Shown piece after piece: positions 28,944-37,885 of a DNA stretch of 64,000 nucleotides. The notes under the pieces are model-generated. The model worked only from the letters and a program-made list of their open reading frames with translations, searched no databases and was not told the DNA's origin. Origin of the DNA: Richelia sinica FACHB-800 (GTDB taxonomy: Bacteria; Cyanobacteriota; Cyanobacteriia; Cyanobacteriales; Nostocaceae); NCBI RefSeq assembly GCF_014698825.1, contig NZ_JACJTT010000002.1:310001-374000 (forward strand), written 5' to 3'. A program made the translations under genes and the position numbers. Within the stretch, counting starts at the first letter, position 1. Each line of letters begins with the position of its first letter.

Positions 28944-28993
28944 GGGGGAGATAGACCAATCTTCAACCTATCTCCATAGTTCCTAATAAGTGA

Positions 28994-29152
28994 CTATTTT
29001 TTAGCAATTATCCACACCGCATGAACAATACCAGGGATATAACCTAAAAATGTCAAAAGTAAGTTAATCCAAAAATCCTTGCCAAGACCCACCTGTAAAA
29101 ATACTCCTAGAGGTGGTAGAAAAATCGCAACTAAAATCCTCACTAAGTCCAT
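28994..29152 (-). CDS. YqaE/Pmp3 family small membrane protein
   Basis: Fifty-two residues: MDLVRILVAIFLPPLGVFLQVGLGKDF, then a second hydrophobic helix with LLTFLGYIPGIVHAVWIIAKK. This is the complete Pmp3/YqaE two-helix protein, with the conserved PPLGV, G(L)G and PGIxHAxW motifs; such proteins respond to salt and cold and modulate membrane potential in yeast and plants. A GGAGG is 8 bp before ATG 29152, which decides the start over an upstream Met that would add 17 residues. Confidence 0.93.
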   Translation of the reverse strand: MDLVRILVAIFLPPLGVFLQVGLGKDFWINLLLTFLGYIPGIVHAVWIIAKK

Positions 29153-29328
29153 AGGTAACCTCCAGTCAATGATTGAAAAAAAATCTGTACAAATCAAAAT
29201 CACAGATTTTAATTATGCTCCACTAACAACACTGATCGCAGCGATGATTCCTGAAATATTACGGTAAACCGTACTCTGAGGAAGTTGGTGATTTTTAAAT
29301 AAAGCTTAATTTTGCTGGAAATAGGAGA

Positions 29329-29673
29329 TTAACCGCCACTAATTTTGGCCTTGTAACCTAGCTTCAGCAAAATCTCTAAAATCTTTTGTTTATGGTCGCC
29401 TTGAATTTCAATTTCGTTATCTTTAACTGTGCCACCTGTGCCACATTGGGTTTTTAATTGTTTGACTAAAGCGGTTAAAGTTTCCGGCTTAGTTTGAAAA
29501 CCAGTGATAACAGTAACGGTTTTCCCTTTCCGTCCCGCACGAGTAGCTTGGACTCTGACGTTTTGTTGTTGGGGTGGTAAGTCAGGGGTAGGGCGTTCAA
29601 AAGCAGCAGCGTTATCATTACCAAATTCTTGATAGACAACACGTTTGTCAGATTGAGAATGGGAATTAGGCAT
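29329..29673 (-). CDS. SUI1/eIF1-like translation factor (YciH family)
   Basis: The 114-residue protein has a charged N-terminus and a SUI1 domain (about 45-112) with the family signatures GRKGKTVTVITGF, LKTQCGTGGTVKDNEIEIQGDH and KILEILLKLGYKAK. SUI1 proteins act in start-site fidelity in eukaryotes and archaea; the bacterial YciH branch inhibits initiation under stress. The family assignment is secure and the length typical. It is transcribed divergently from trpB. Confidence 0.93.
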   Translation of the reverse strand: MPNSHSQSDKRVVYQEFGNDNAAAFERPTPDLPPQQQNVRVQATRAGRKGKTVTVITGFQTKPETLTALVKQLKTQCGTGGTVKDNEIEIQGDHKQKILEILLKLGYKAKISGG

Positions 29674-29807
29674 AAAACTTATATGGATGAGAATTTTCGT
29701 GAATTGGGGTCAGGAACTTCCTGATAGTTTTCTGGTGATGGCTGGGATTAGGCATCCTAGAAGTTCTAGAATTAAAATTGACTCTGTTCTTTGATTTTAG
29801 CCAATCT

Positions 29808-31046
29808 GTGACTACTACTCCCCTATCCCCAAATTCTCAATTAGCAACTTCTGTTCCTGACCATCTGGGCCGTTTCGGACGCTTTGGTGGTAAGTACGTT
29901 CCAGAAACATTAATGCCAGCTTTAGCTGAACTAGAATCAGCTTATCAGCAATATCGCCATGACTCTAATTTTCAAGCAGAATTAGGAGAGTTGTTGCGTG
30001 ATTATGTTGGACGTGCAACACCGTTATATTTTGCGGAAAGACTGACTGCTCATTATGCCCGTCCTGATGGCACAGGTCCACAAATTTATTTAAAACGTGA
30101 AGATTTAAATCATACTGGCGCACATAAAATTAATAACGCTTTGGGACAAGTTTTGTTAGCCAAGCGCATGGGTAAAAAGCGCATTATCGCCGAAACTGGT
30201 GCGGGACAACATGGGGTAGCTACGGCTACAGTCTGCGCGCGGTTTGGACTGGAATGTGTGATTTATATGGGTGTTCACGATATGGAACGCCAAGCCTTAA
30301 ATGTGTTTAGAATGCGCTTGATGGGGGCAGAAGTGCGTCCTGTGGAGGCTGGTACTGGAACTCTCAAAGATGCTACCTCTGAGGCTATTCGGGACTGGGT
30401 AACGAATGTGGAAACCACCCATTACATTCTTGGTTCCGTGGCTGGGCCCCATCCTTATCCGATGATAGTCCGTGATTTCCATCAGGTCATTGGTCAAGAA
30501 ACCAGGTCTCAAGCAATGGAAAAATGGGGTGGTTTACCAGATATTCTCATGGCTTGTGTGGGTGGTGGTTCCAATGCGATGGGTCTATTTTATGAGTTCG
30601 TGAATGAGCCATCTGTGCGATTAATTGGTGTGGAAGCTGCTGGGGAAGGTGTAAATACTAGTAAACATGCGGCTACTTTGACTAAAGGTCAAGTAGGTGT
30701 TTTGCATGGAGCGATGAGCTATTTATTGCAGGATAATGATGGTCAAGTCATTGAAGCCCACTCTATTAGTGCTGGTTTAGATTATCCTGGTGTGGGGCCA
30801 GAACACAGCTACTTGAAAGATATCGGTCGAGCAGAATATTACAGTATCACCGATGCTGAGGCATTAGACGCGTTCCAACGTTTATCTAAGCTTGAGGGTA
30901 TTATACCTGCTTTGGAAACTTCCCATGCGATCGCCTATTTGGAATATCTCTGTCCTCAACTTAGCGGTAGTCCAAAAATTGTGATTAACTGTTCTGGACG
31001 GGGTGATAAAGATGTACAAACAGTTGCTAAATCTTTGAAGTTCTAA
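29808..31046 (+). CDS. trpB: Tryptophan synthase beta subunit
   Basis: The enzyme condenses indole with serine to give tryptophan using PLP. The PLP lysine lies in HTGAHKINN, the serine-binding loop in AETGAGQHG and the phosphate-binding loop in GGGSNAMG. The protein begins at GTG 29808 ([12 protein letters not shown]), which matches the usual cyanobacterial N-terminus; a TTG 30 bp upstream is open but has no ribosome-binding site. The gene stands alone, as is common in cyanobacteria where trp genes are dispersed. A likely terminator is 125 bp downstream. Confidence 0.95.
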   Translation: MTTTPLSPNSQLATSVPDHLGRFGRFGGKYVPETLMPALAELESAYQQYRHDSNFQAELGELLRDYVGRATPLYFAERLTAHYARPDGTGPQIYLKREDLNHTGAHKINNALGQVLLAKRMGKKRIIAETGAGQHGVATATVCARFGLECVIYMGVHDMERQALNVFRMRLMGAEVRPVEAGTGTLKDATSEAIRDWVTNVETTHYILGSVAGPHPYPMIVRDFHQVIGQETRSQAMEKWGGLPDILMACVGGGSNAMGLFYEFVNEPSVRLIGVEAAGEGVNTSKHAATLTKGQVGVLHGAMSYLLQDNDGQVIEAHSISAGLDYPGVGPEHSYLKDIGRAEYYSITDAEALDAFQRLSKLEGIIPALETSHAIAYLEYLCPQLSGSPKIVINCSGRGDKDVQTVAKSLKF

Positions 31047-31170
31047 GAATTCACAGTTATAGCAGGTGACAGGCAATAGGTGACAGTGCTAAAAGCCTGT
31101 AGATATCTCAGTTTTAGCTGTAGTTAATGTCCTAACTGCTTTGTTTACGGCTATAAATATATTCCTTCGT

Positions 31171-31202
31171 GCTGAGTTGCATTATAACACTCAGCTTTTT
31201 TT
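31171..31202 (+). terminator. Intrinsic terminator downstream of trpB
   Basis: GCTGAGT (31171-31177) pairs perfectly with ACTCAGC (31189-31195) around an 11-base loop and is followed by seven T residues. This is a canonical rho-independent terminator on the plus strand and the only one between trpB and the next gene. Confidence 0.88.
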
Positions 31203-31277
31203 GTAGAATGGCAACCAACCATAGCTTTTGTATTCTCTTGTAGATATAACAGGTGACAGGGAACAGGTTACAGGTAA

Positions 31278-31337
31278 GCCAGCGCGGTCTTGGGGGTTTC
31301 CCCCATGAGCGACTGGCGCACCCCTTCGGGGTTACAG
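31278..31337. repeat. Palindromic dispersed repeat (GCGGTCTTGGGGG type)
   Basis: The element has GCCAG (31278) opposing CTGGC (31313), with an inner GGGGG-TTT-CCCCC core, followed by ACCCCTTCGGGGT. A related copy with GCGGTCTTGGGGGTTTCCCC lies at 48099. These match the small mobile-looking palindromes scattered in Nostoc genomes. Confidence 0.75.
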
Positions 31338-31443
31338 TGCTAAACGCCTTTATCAGTAACAGTTTTAGTTGTAGTTAATATCCTAACTGCCTTGTATACA
31401 GCTATAAAAAAACGCAAATAGTCATAAGGGTGGAAACGCAATC

Positions 31444-31974
31444 ATGATCAAAAATACTATTTCCGGAATTTTTGTCACAACCTTGGTAATTGCTAGTGGA
31501 ACGAATGCTGTGTCCGCACCTATTAATACTTATCCACAATTATCTTCATCCATGAGTGTCAAAAGTAACCAACTGGCACAATCAACAAACACAGCTAATA
31601 TAGAAGCTGCGGTATTTCAGCAAATTAATGCCTATCGAGCCTCTAAGAATTTACCATTGCTGACCCGCAATTCTCAGATAGATCAACAAGCGAGAATTCA
31701 TAGTCAAAATATGGCCTCTGGCAAAGTCGCATTTAGCCATGATGGATTTCCACAACGATTGCAAGCTATAGGTATTCCTTACAGTAGCGCTGCGGAAAAT
31801 GTCGCTTATAATCAAGGCTTTAGTGACCCAGCAACCCAAGCTGTTAAAGGGTGGTTGAAAAGTCCTGGACATTTAGGAAATATCCAAGGTAATTACAGCC
31901 TTACTGGGATTGGGGTAGCGGCTAATAATAAAGGAGAAGTATACTTTACCCAAATTTTTCTACGGAGTCGATAA
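31444..31974 (+). CDS. CAP-domain (SCP/PR-1-like) secreted protein 1
   Basis: The 176-residue protein has a signal peptide (cleavage near VSA-AP, about residue 25), a Ser/Asn linker and a C-terminal CAP domain (about 50-176): INAYRASKNLPLL, QQARIHSQNMA, FSHDGF, SAAENVAYNQG, WLKSPGHLGNIQG and GIGVAANNKGEVYFTQIF. The His/Glu residues of the CAP cavity are present. Bacterial members are of unknown activity. The tandem gene 320 bp downstream is a paralogue sharing most of these motifs. Confidence 0.9.
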   Translation: MIKNTISGIFVTTLVIASGTNAVSAPINTYPQLSSSMSVKSNQLAQSTNTANIEAAVFQQINAYRASKNLPLLTRNSQIDQQARIHSQNMASGKVAFSHDGFPQRLQAIGIPYSSAAENVAYNQGFSDPATQAVKGWLKSPGHLGNIQGNYSLTGIGVAANNKGEVYFTQIFLRSR

Positions 31975-32004
31975 CTACTCAATTTGTTAATTGTAAAAAA
32001 ATTT

Positions 32005-32044
32005 AGTATTCACGAGATACATCTATCAGTGGATACTATTTTTT
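32005..32044 (+). terminator. Intrinsic terminator after first CAP gene
   Basis: AGTATTCAC (32005-32013) pairs with GTGGATACT (32029-32037), with one G-U pair, followed by A and six T residues. It lies 30 bp past the stop codon and separates the two CAP genes, implying each has its own promoter in the 320 bp spacer. The rest of that spacer (to 32293) shows no gene. Confidence 0.85.
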
Positions 32045-32293
32045 GCTGGAATTATTATTTAATAATGTAGTATCAATAACATTAAATTTAGCATCTACCA
32101 AGAGATACTATTTGGTCAGAAACAACATACCCAAGATAGATGAAGTGATAGCCAGAATATTTGCTAGTAAGATATAACTGCTCTCAACAGGCAACCGTAC
32201 ACTTCATGATTACTTAATAGTATCCTGGTACATATTCTGGGGATCAGAAGATAGGGTATATGTCTGAAAACTCCATAAACTCCCTCATTATTT

Positions 32294-32842
32294 ATGTTAC
32301 GACAAACTGCTTTTGGCATTGCTTTAAGTACGCTTGTCCTGGCTAGTGGATTCATGACTGCTTCTACTCCAGGTAATAGTTCTACAAACAAAACATCTAA
32401 AAATCAGCAGTCATTTGGCATCTTCACCCAAGCGGTAGCATCTAATGTTACTTTTGAGACTACTAGCCTAGAAAAATCAGTTTTTGAGCAAATAAATCAA
32501 TATCGTGCAGTCCATGGACTGCCAAAATTAACTTTAAATGCTAATATTTCCCACCAAGCGAGAATTCACAGTCAAAATATGGCCAATGGAAAAGTTCCTT
32601 TTAGCCATAATGGATTTGAAATGCGCGTTAAAGCCATTCCCTTGAAATATAATAGTGCTGCCGAGAATGTAGCTTTTAACTTGGGATATAGTAATCCAGC
32701 ACAACAAGCGGTGATTGGTTGGATTAACAGCCCTGGACATCTAAAGAATTTGAAAGGACGTTATAATCTCACAGGCGTAGGAGTAGCTGCCAACAGTAAG
32801 GGTGAAGTCTATTTAACACAAATATTCTTAAACACGAGATAG
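32294..32842 (+). CDS. CAP-domain (SCP/PR-1-like) secreted protein 2
   Basis: The 182-residue paralogue of the preceding gene has a signal peptide (MLRQTAFGIALSTLVLASG) and the same CAP domain: INQYRAVHGLPKL, HQARIHSQNMANGK, FSHNGFEMRVK, SAAENVAFNLG, INSPGHLKNLKG and GVGVAANSKGEVYLTQIF. The mature domains align end to end and the linkers differ, so a tandem duplication followed by divergence is the simplest history. Confidence 0.9.
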   Translation: MLRQTAFGIALSTLVLASGFMTASTPGNSSTNKTSKNQQSFGIFTQAVASNVTFETTSLEKSVFEQINQYRAVHGLPKLTLNANISHQARIHSQNMANGKVPFSHNGFEMRVKAIPLKYNSAAENVAFNLGYSNPAQQAVIGWINSPGHLKNLKGRYNLTGVGVAANSKGEVYLTQIFLNTR

Positions 32843-32863
32843 ATACTGTGGAAGATAATATTC

Positions 32864-32898
32864 TAGTGTCTGAAAGACGACTGTTCCGATAGACACTA
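32864..32898 (+). terminator. Hairpin after second CAP gene, probable terminator
   Basis: TAGTGTCT (32864-32871) pairs perfectly with AGACACTA (32891-32898). The tail (TCATTTATCATT) is only weakly T-rich, so termination may be inefficient. It lies 21 bp after the stop codon and 22 bp before the RNase D-like gene. Confidence 0.5.
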
Positions 32899-32919
32899 TC
32901 ATTTATCATTCACAGTTCC

Positions 32920-33549
32920 ATGACTTTACAAGACTTTCAGGTTTGCGATCGCGATTTGAGTGCAGATGCCCTCTCCCATTATCTAACAGCCGAAGCGATC
33001 GCTGTCGATACAGAGACTATGGGATTATTACCACAGCGCGATCGCCTGTGTCTAGTCCAACTATGTAACCCCGCAGGCCAAGTTACAGCTATCCGTATTG
33101 CTAGGGGACAAACTCAAGCACCCAATCTCAAAACACTCCTCGAAGCTAACAACATCCTGAAAGTTTTTCACTTTGCCCGGTTTGATGTGGCCACCTTACG
33201 TCATCATTTAGGAATCATTGTTCAACCCATTTTCTGCACTAAGATAGCCAGCAAGTTAGCCCGTACCTACACAAATCGTCATGGACTCAAAGATGTTGTA
33301 TGGGAATTAGAACAGGTAGAACTAGATAAAAGTGCCCAAAGTTCAGATTGGGGTAACGCTGCCAACTTATCCGAGGCCCAATTGAGTTATGCTGCTAACG
33401 ATGTGCGTTATCTACTTTCCGTCCAAAAGAAACTGCAAACCATGCTAGAAAGGGAAGAAAGGCTAGAATTAGCCCAAAATTGTTTCCAAGCCTTACCCAC
33501 CATCGTTTCCTTGGATTTATTGCAGTTTAAAGACTTATTTGAACATTAA
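32920..33549 (+). CDS. RNase D-like 3'-5' exonuclease
   Basis: The 209-residue protein is a DEDDy exonuclease domain: D30 and E32 in VDTET (motif I), D89 in HFARFDVATL (motif II), and Y157/D161 in YAANDVRYL (motif III). It lacks the C-terminal HRDC domains of E. coli RNase D, which is normal for the short cyanobacterial form. Its role is probably tRNA or small RNA 3'-end trimming. A HIP1-like GCGATCGC occurs twice in the first 150 bp of coding sequence. Confidence 0.92.
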   Translation: MTLQDFQVCDRDLSADALSHYLTAEAIAVDTETMGLLPQRDRLCLVQLCNPAGQVTAIRIARGQTQAPNLKTLLEANNILKVFHFARFDVATLRHHLGIIVQPIFCTKIASKLARTYTNRHGLKDVVWELEQVELDKSAQSSDWGNAANLSEAQLSYAANDVRYLLSVQKKLQTMLEREERLELAQNCFQALPTIVSLDLLQFKDLFEH

Positions 33550-33584
33550 TTTTCTGGTGTGCAACTTGAAAATAGACAACATAG

Positions 33585-33611
33585 AAAAAAGGGGAGGAAA
33601 AACCCACCCCT
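33585..33611 (-). terminator. Intrinsic terminator of the proline catabolic gene
   Basis: On the minus strand AGGGG (33611-33607) pairs with CCCC and a run of T residues follows (complement of 33585-33590). It lies 16 bp after the stop at 33627, between convergent genes. Confidence 0.7.
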
Positions 33612-33626
33612 ACAACAGCAACTGGT

Positions 33627-36611
33627 TTACTCTGCACCTTCAATAGGTGCAAAACCTTGACGCTGAATATTTTCTGTGATGGTTCTTGGTTCTAAAAATT
33701 GCAATAAATAGTCAGGCCCACCAGCTTTGGAACCCACACCAGAAAGTTTAAACCCACCAAAGGGTTGACGGGCGACTATTGCCCCAGTGATATTACGGTT
33801 AATGTACAGGTTCCCAACTTCAAACTCATTCTGTGCTTGCTGAATGTGGGAAGGTGTGCGGGAATAAAGCCCACCTGTTAAAGCGTAGTTTGTGCCATTA
33901 GCAACAGCCAAAGCTGTCTGAAAATCTGCCACCGGAATTATCGCTAACACTGGGCCAAATATTTCCTGTTGGGCAATAATTGCATTTGCTGGAACATCGG
34001 AGAAAATAACAGGGCCAACAAAATACCCTTGTGATGGCGAAGGTAACTCTAAAGCTAGTTTCGCCTCTTGTTTACCTTGTTCAATATACTCGCGGATGCG
34101 CCCTTGGGCATTACCATCTATGACTGGGCCTACCTGTGTACTTGGTAACTCAGCTTCCCCCACATTCAAAGATTTAGTTGCTTCCACCAACCTTTGGACA
34201 AAGGTTTCATAGATAGGTTGCAACACAATCACTCGTGAACAAGCAGAACATTTTTGGCCACTATAACCAAAGGCTGACTGTACTACCCCGGCAACTGCTT
34301 GGTCTAAATCAGCACTTTCATCCACAATAATAGCATTCTTGCCGCCCATCTCCGCAATGACTCGCTTCATATGCCTTTGACCAGGTTTGAGGATAGAAGC
34401 TTCTGAGTAAATTCTACATCCCACTTCCTGAGAGCCAGTAAAAGCAATTACATGAGTATCGGCATGATTGACCAAATAGGCACCCACTTGAGAACCCTTG
34501 CCAGGCACATATTGAAACACACCCTTGGGTATGCCCGCGGCAACTAAAATTTCCGTCAGTTTAGCAGTAATCACCGAGGAAGTTTCCGCAGGTTTAAGCA
34601 AAGTACAATTACCAGCCACCAAAGCTGCCACAGTCATCCCGCAAGCAATAGCCAAGGGGAAATTCCAGGGAGAAATTACCACCACAATGCCTCTAGGCTG
34701 GTAAATATAACGATTAGTTTCCCCGGCTAAATCATAAACAACACCTTGGTCTAACCGTTCCATTTCCGCCGCATAATAGCGACAAAAATCGATCGCCTCT
34801 GAAACCTCTGCATCTGCTTCCTTAACTGGTTTCCCCACCTCCAAAACTATCCAAGCAGAAAGTTCTGCCCGCCTTTGTTCCATCAAATCAGCAGCTTTTC
34901 GCAGTATATCCGCCCGTTGTTTAACAGGAGTGTTTCGCCAACCAGGAAACGCCGCCTTAGCAGCCTCCATCGCCTCCTCAGCTTGGGCCACACTAACTAA
35001 TCCTACCTTCCCCACCACCTCACTAACCTGAGAAGGATTTACAGAATCAATCACAGTATCCGTCTGTACATACTCCCCATTAATCAAAGGTAAATAAATT
35101 CTCCCCAACTGCTGACGCACAGCCCGGAAAGCCTCCTGACAAACCCTTCTCCTCCCCTCCTGTGCAAAATCACTATCCGCTGCCCCAACAAACTTAGCGG
35201 ACTCCTCTCTGCGCCTCTGCGCCTCTGCGTGAGACAAATCAACAACTGGCGGTGCTATCAATTCCTCAATCGGTTTATTCTCCAAATTTTGCCGTAAAAA
35301 CGAACTATTCGCCGTATTCTCCAACAACCGCCGAATCAAATAAGCCATACCTGGCAATAACTCACCATAGGGACAATAAACCCGTACCCGATAACCCTGA
35401 TCAGCTAAAGCCTTCGCCAACTTATCACCCATCCCATAGAGGACTTGCAACTCAAAACTGCGACGAGGGACTTTCAGACTTTGGGCAATGGCAATAGCGC
35501 GAGAATGCGATCGCACATTATGACTACCAATGGCAGCATAGACATACTGGTGATTTTCTAACAATAACTGGGTAATGGCTTCAAAATTGGCATCCGTCGC
35601 CACCTTATCGTTATACACAGGCTGAGGCCAATGCTTTTGTGCTGCCTTGATAGTTTCCTGATCCCAATAGGCACCCTTAACCAAGCGAATAGTCAGAGGA
35701 TAACCCCGCTGCTTTAACCAAGCAATCATATCTTTGGCATCTGCTGCACTGTCACGCAGATATGCTTGGAGAGTGATGCCAATATCGGTACGTTGGCGAA
35801 ATTCCTCTTCCAGTAAAAGTTTTTTGAGAATAGTTAAAGTTATATCCTTATAGGCATATTGTTCCATATCAAAATGGACAGCCGCCCCTAATTCCTTAGC
35901 CCGACGTAATAAAATACGAATGCGATCGCTAACTTTTGCCTCACTCCCATCCGCATCTAAAGGGTCAAATTGGGAATAAAAGGCCGTTAATTTCACTGAA
36001 ACCTGCACCTTGGGTAACATTTCCCCATCAGCTTCATCAATGGCAGGAATGTGAGGCCAATTTTTCGAGGCTGTTACCAACTGCTGCATTAATTCTAAAT
36101 ATCGGTCTAAATAAGACTGGGCCTCAGCTTCCGTAATCACAGCCTCACCCAACAAATCAATGGTGAAAGCCATTTTCTCCTTCCGCAATTTCTCCACAGT
36201 CTTAATGACTTGTTGGATATTTTCCCCAGAGATATATTTATGGGCTAGAGTTTCTACCGCAGTCCCTACGGTTGTTGCTGCCACCTGTCCCGGCATGGAA
36301 TCAGGGGAAGCAAAGTTCAGCATCCCTTTCAACGCTGCGGGTAATTCCACCGACTCATCACCCAAATATTCTTGCAAATGGGCCGCAACTTCTGATTTAC
36401 TATGTAAAGCAGGTAAAGTATCAATAAACCGAAATAACTGCACCCGCAAACCAGGGTTACTCATCGCCCAAGCCAGCAGCTTATCATCCCAGCGCATTTG
36501 GTCGCGTAAAGCAGAGAAAAACGAGCGATTCTCCTGGGTAGCGGCTAAAAGTTGTTTAGCTATTTCTTGAGTCTTAGTTTCGTAAATGCTGTTTTGTACC
36601 TGTAATACCAT
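33627..36611 (-). CDS. putA: Bifunctional proline dehydrogenase / L-glutamate gamma-semialdehyde dehydrogenase
   Basis: The 994-residue protein oxidises proline to glutamate in two steps. The N-terminal proline dehydrogenase barrel (about 90-450) shows FDMEQYAYKDITL, GITLQAYLRDS and RLVKGAYWDQE; the C-terminal aldehyde dehydrogenase (about 510-985) shows ISPWNFPLA, AEMGGKNAIIVD and catalytic GQKCSACSR. It lacks the DNA-binding domain of enterobacterial PutA. Between the domains, residues 459-492 (LSHAEAQRRREES...GRRRVCQ) are translated dispersed repeat DNA and look like an in-frame insertion in the linker. Start ATG 36611 begins MVLQVQNS. Confidence 0.95.
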   Translation of the reverse strand: MVLQVQNSIYETKTQEIAKQLLAATQENRSFFSALRDQMRWDDKLLAWAMSNPGLRVQLFRFIDTLPALHSKSEVAAHLQEYLGDESVELPAALKGMLNFASPDSMPGQVAATTVGTAVETLAHKYISGENIQQVIKTVEKLRKEKMAFTIDLLGEAVITEAEAQSYLDRYLELMQQLVTASKNWPHIPAIDEADGEMLPKVQVSVKLTAFYSQFDPLDADGSEAKVSDRIRILLRRAKELGAAVHFDMEQYAYKDITLTILKKLLLEEEFRQRTDIGITLQAYLRDSAADAKDMIAWLKQRGYPLTIRLVKGAYWDQETIKAAQKHWPQPVYNDKVATDANFEAITQLLLENHQYVYAAIGSHNVRSHSRAIAIAQSLKVPRRSFELQVLYGMGDKLAKALADQGYRVRVYCPYGELLPGMAYLIRRLLENTANSSFLRQNLENKPIEELIAPPVVDLSHAEAQRRREESAKFVGAADSDFAQEGRRRVCQEAFRAVRQQLGRIYLPLINGEYVQTDTVIDSVNPSQVSEVVGKVGLVSVAQAEEAMEAAKAAFPGWRNTPVKQRADILRKAADLMEQRRAELSAWIVLEVGKPVKEADAEVSEAIDFCRYYAAEMERLDQGVVYDLAGETNRYIYQPRGIVVVISPWNFPLAIACGMTVAALVAGNCTLLKPAETSSVITAKLTEILVAAGIPKGVFQYVPGKGSQVGAYLVNHADTHVIAFTGSQEVGCRIYSEASILKPGQRHMKRVIAEMGGKNAIIVDESADLDQAVAGVVQSAFGYSGQKCSACSRVIVLQPIYETFVQRLVEATKSLNVGEAELPSTQVGPVIDGNAQGRIREYIEQGKQEAKLALELPSPSQGYFVGPVIFSDVPANAIIAQQEIFGPVLAIIPVADFQTALAVANGTNYALTGGLYSRTPSHIQQAQNEFEVGNLYINRNITGAIVARQPFGGFKLSGVGSKAGGPDYLLQFLEPRTITENIQRQGFAPIEGAE
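35137..35238. repeat. In-frame dispersed repeat inserted in putA linker
   Basis: The stretch around 35205-35235 contains CTCTGCGCCTCTGCG twice in a row with a GTGAGA end, the common Nostoc repeat that encodes HAEAQRRRE when read in this frame. It and the following residues up to about 35137 have no counterpart in the two catalytic domains and keep the reading frame open. Confidence 0.7.
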
Positions 36612-36859
36612 AAATTCTTGATGAGTTTAATTATCAAAAGGCAGATAGCTGACAGAAATTCACCAGTAAATTATTTCCCCCCATTGCCTGACCCCACCCA
36701 CCATTGTGGCGTGGTTACTGTAAAGTAGCCATGAAGGGAATATTTATGTTGAGTTTATATCTAGAGATTGTTGAATCTTCGTGTCAAACTGGATAACAGC
36801 GCTGCGGATACAGTAGCTGAAGCCAGTATGTACACTTTCTCAAAACCTATTTTTTGAAT

Positions 36860-37885
36860 GTGGTGAGATTAAATAACTGGAAAACCTGGGCTGTATTATC
36901 CTTAGGGATAACAATTTGCTTAGGAGGTTGCACACAAAAGCCAACAGATGAACAACTGGAAGTATGGCGTAGAGAAGCGAGCGATCGCAACGTCCAAATT
37001 ATGGCAGATAATGCCAAAAAGCGGCAGCAGAGAGAGTGGAATTTACTTATACAGGGTCAAACAGCAACTGGTAAACCAGCCACAGTTAGTTGGCAGGAAT
37101 TAGTTGAGTTAGCCACTACCGAGGTTGAGACCAATGATCCCAACCATGTGAGTCAAGTTAGTCAAATGTTCAACTTTCAAGGTATATCTGTGGCCTCCTT
37201 ACTGAAAAAATTTGGTTATCAGCCAGGGACAACAGAGGTAACCTTTGTCTGTTACGATGCCTATCAAGTCACAGTGAAATTGCAAGATTTACTCACTTAT
37301 CCAATTATTTTAGCGATCGCCAGGGATGGTAAACCTATTCAACGCGACCAAGGTGGCCCCATTTATTTAGTCTTTCCCCACAGCCAATATCCCCAACTTA
37401 AACAAACATACAACGACTCTATGTGGGCATTTTATGTTAGCCACATGGTCATAGGTACAGAAACAGCCCAAGTCAAAGTTGGAAATCGAGAATTTAACTT
37501 AGAAGAATTAGACAAATTACCCCAAGTTAAACTTTTGCAACCAGTTGGTTATCGTGCTTGGTGGCCTAGTACACCAATTCCCTTACATGGCGTTCGTATT
37601 CGCGACCTGTTAGCCGCAGCTAATTTACAAGTATCTGATGCCGAGAAAATAGTCGTCAAAGGCAAACCACCTATTTACCAAAGCAACCTTAACCCCATTA
37701 GTATCAATGCCGCTGATATCCGTGAATGCGACTTGATTTTAGCTACTCGCTGGGGCGAAGATAAACAACCCATCCCTGCCAAAATGGGAGGCCCCGTTAC
37801 TTTAGCCGTTGGCAAAAACTGTAAGGGCAAAACTCAAGCTATGCCCTGGGTGACCTTTGTAGAAGAGTTGAGTATCCAGCCATGA
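36860..37885 (+). CDS. Lipoprotein with two molybdopterin-oxidoreductase-like domains
   Basis: The protein has a lipoprotein signal with lipobox LGGC (about residue 25) and then two related beta-rich segments. Each has an FNFQGISVASLLKKFG or IPLHGVRIRDLLAAAN start followed by VTFVCYDAYQVTV/IVVKGKPPIYQ strands and a QGGPIYLVFP/MGGPVTLAV ending, as in the sulfite-oxidase-like molybdopterin-binding fold. No conserved YxC cofactor motif is obvious, so it may bind a ligand without catalysis. The start is uncertain: GTG 36860 was chosen over TTG 36854 and GTG 36863. Its last four bases (ATGA) overlap the start of an adenylate cyclase gene. Confidence 0.72.
   Translation: MVRLNNWKTWAVLSLGITICLGGCTQKPTDEQLEVWRREASDRNVQIMADNAKKRQQREWNLLIQGQTATGKPATVSWQELVELATTEVETNDPNHVSQVSQMFNFQGISVASLLKKFGYQPGTTEVTFVCYDAYQVTVKLQDLLTYPIILAIARDGKPIQRDQGGPIYLVFPHSQYPQLKQTYNDSMWAFYVSHMVIGTETAQVKVGNREFNLEELDKLPQVKLLQPVGYRAWWPSTPIPLHGVRIRDLLAAANLQVSDAEKIVVKGKPPIYQSNLNPISINAADIRECDLILATRWGEDKQPIPAKMGGPVTLAVGKNCKGKTQAMPWVTFVEELSIQP

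Larger units (their letters stand above)
31061..31410. repeat. Duplicated ~100-160 bp intergenic sequence
   Basis: Two imperfect direct copies flank the trpB terminator. Copy one spans 31061-31160 and copy two 31248-31410. Both begin CAGGTGACAGG, contain GTGCTAAAnGCCT and end AGTTTTAGyTGTAGTTAAT-TCCTAACTGC-TTGT-TACnGCTATAAA. The second copy is longer because a palindromic element (31278-31337) is inserted in it. Confidence 0.75.
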
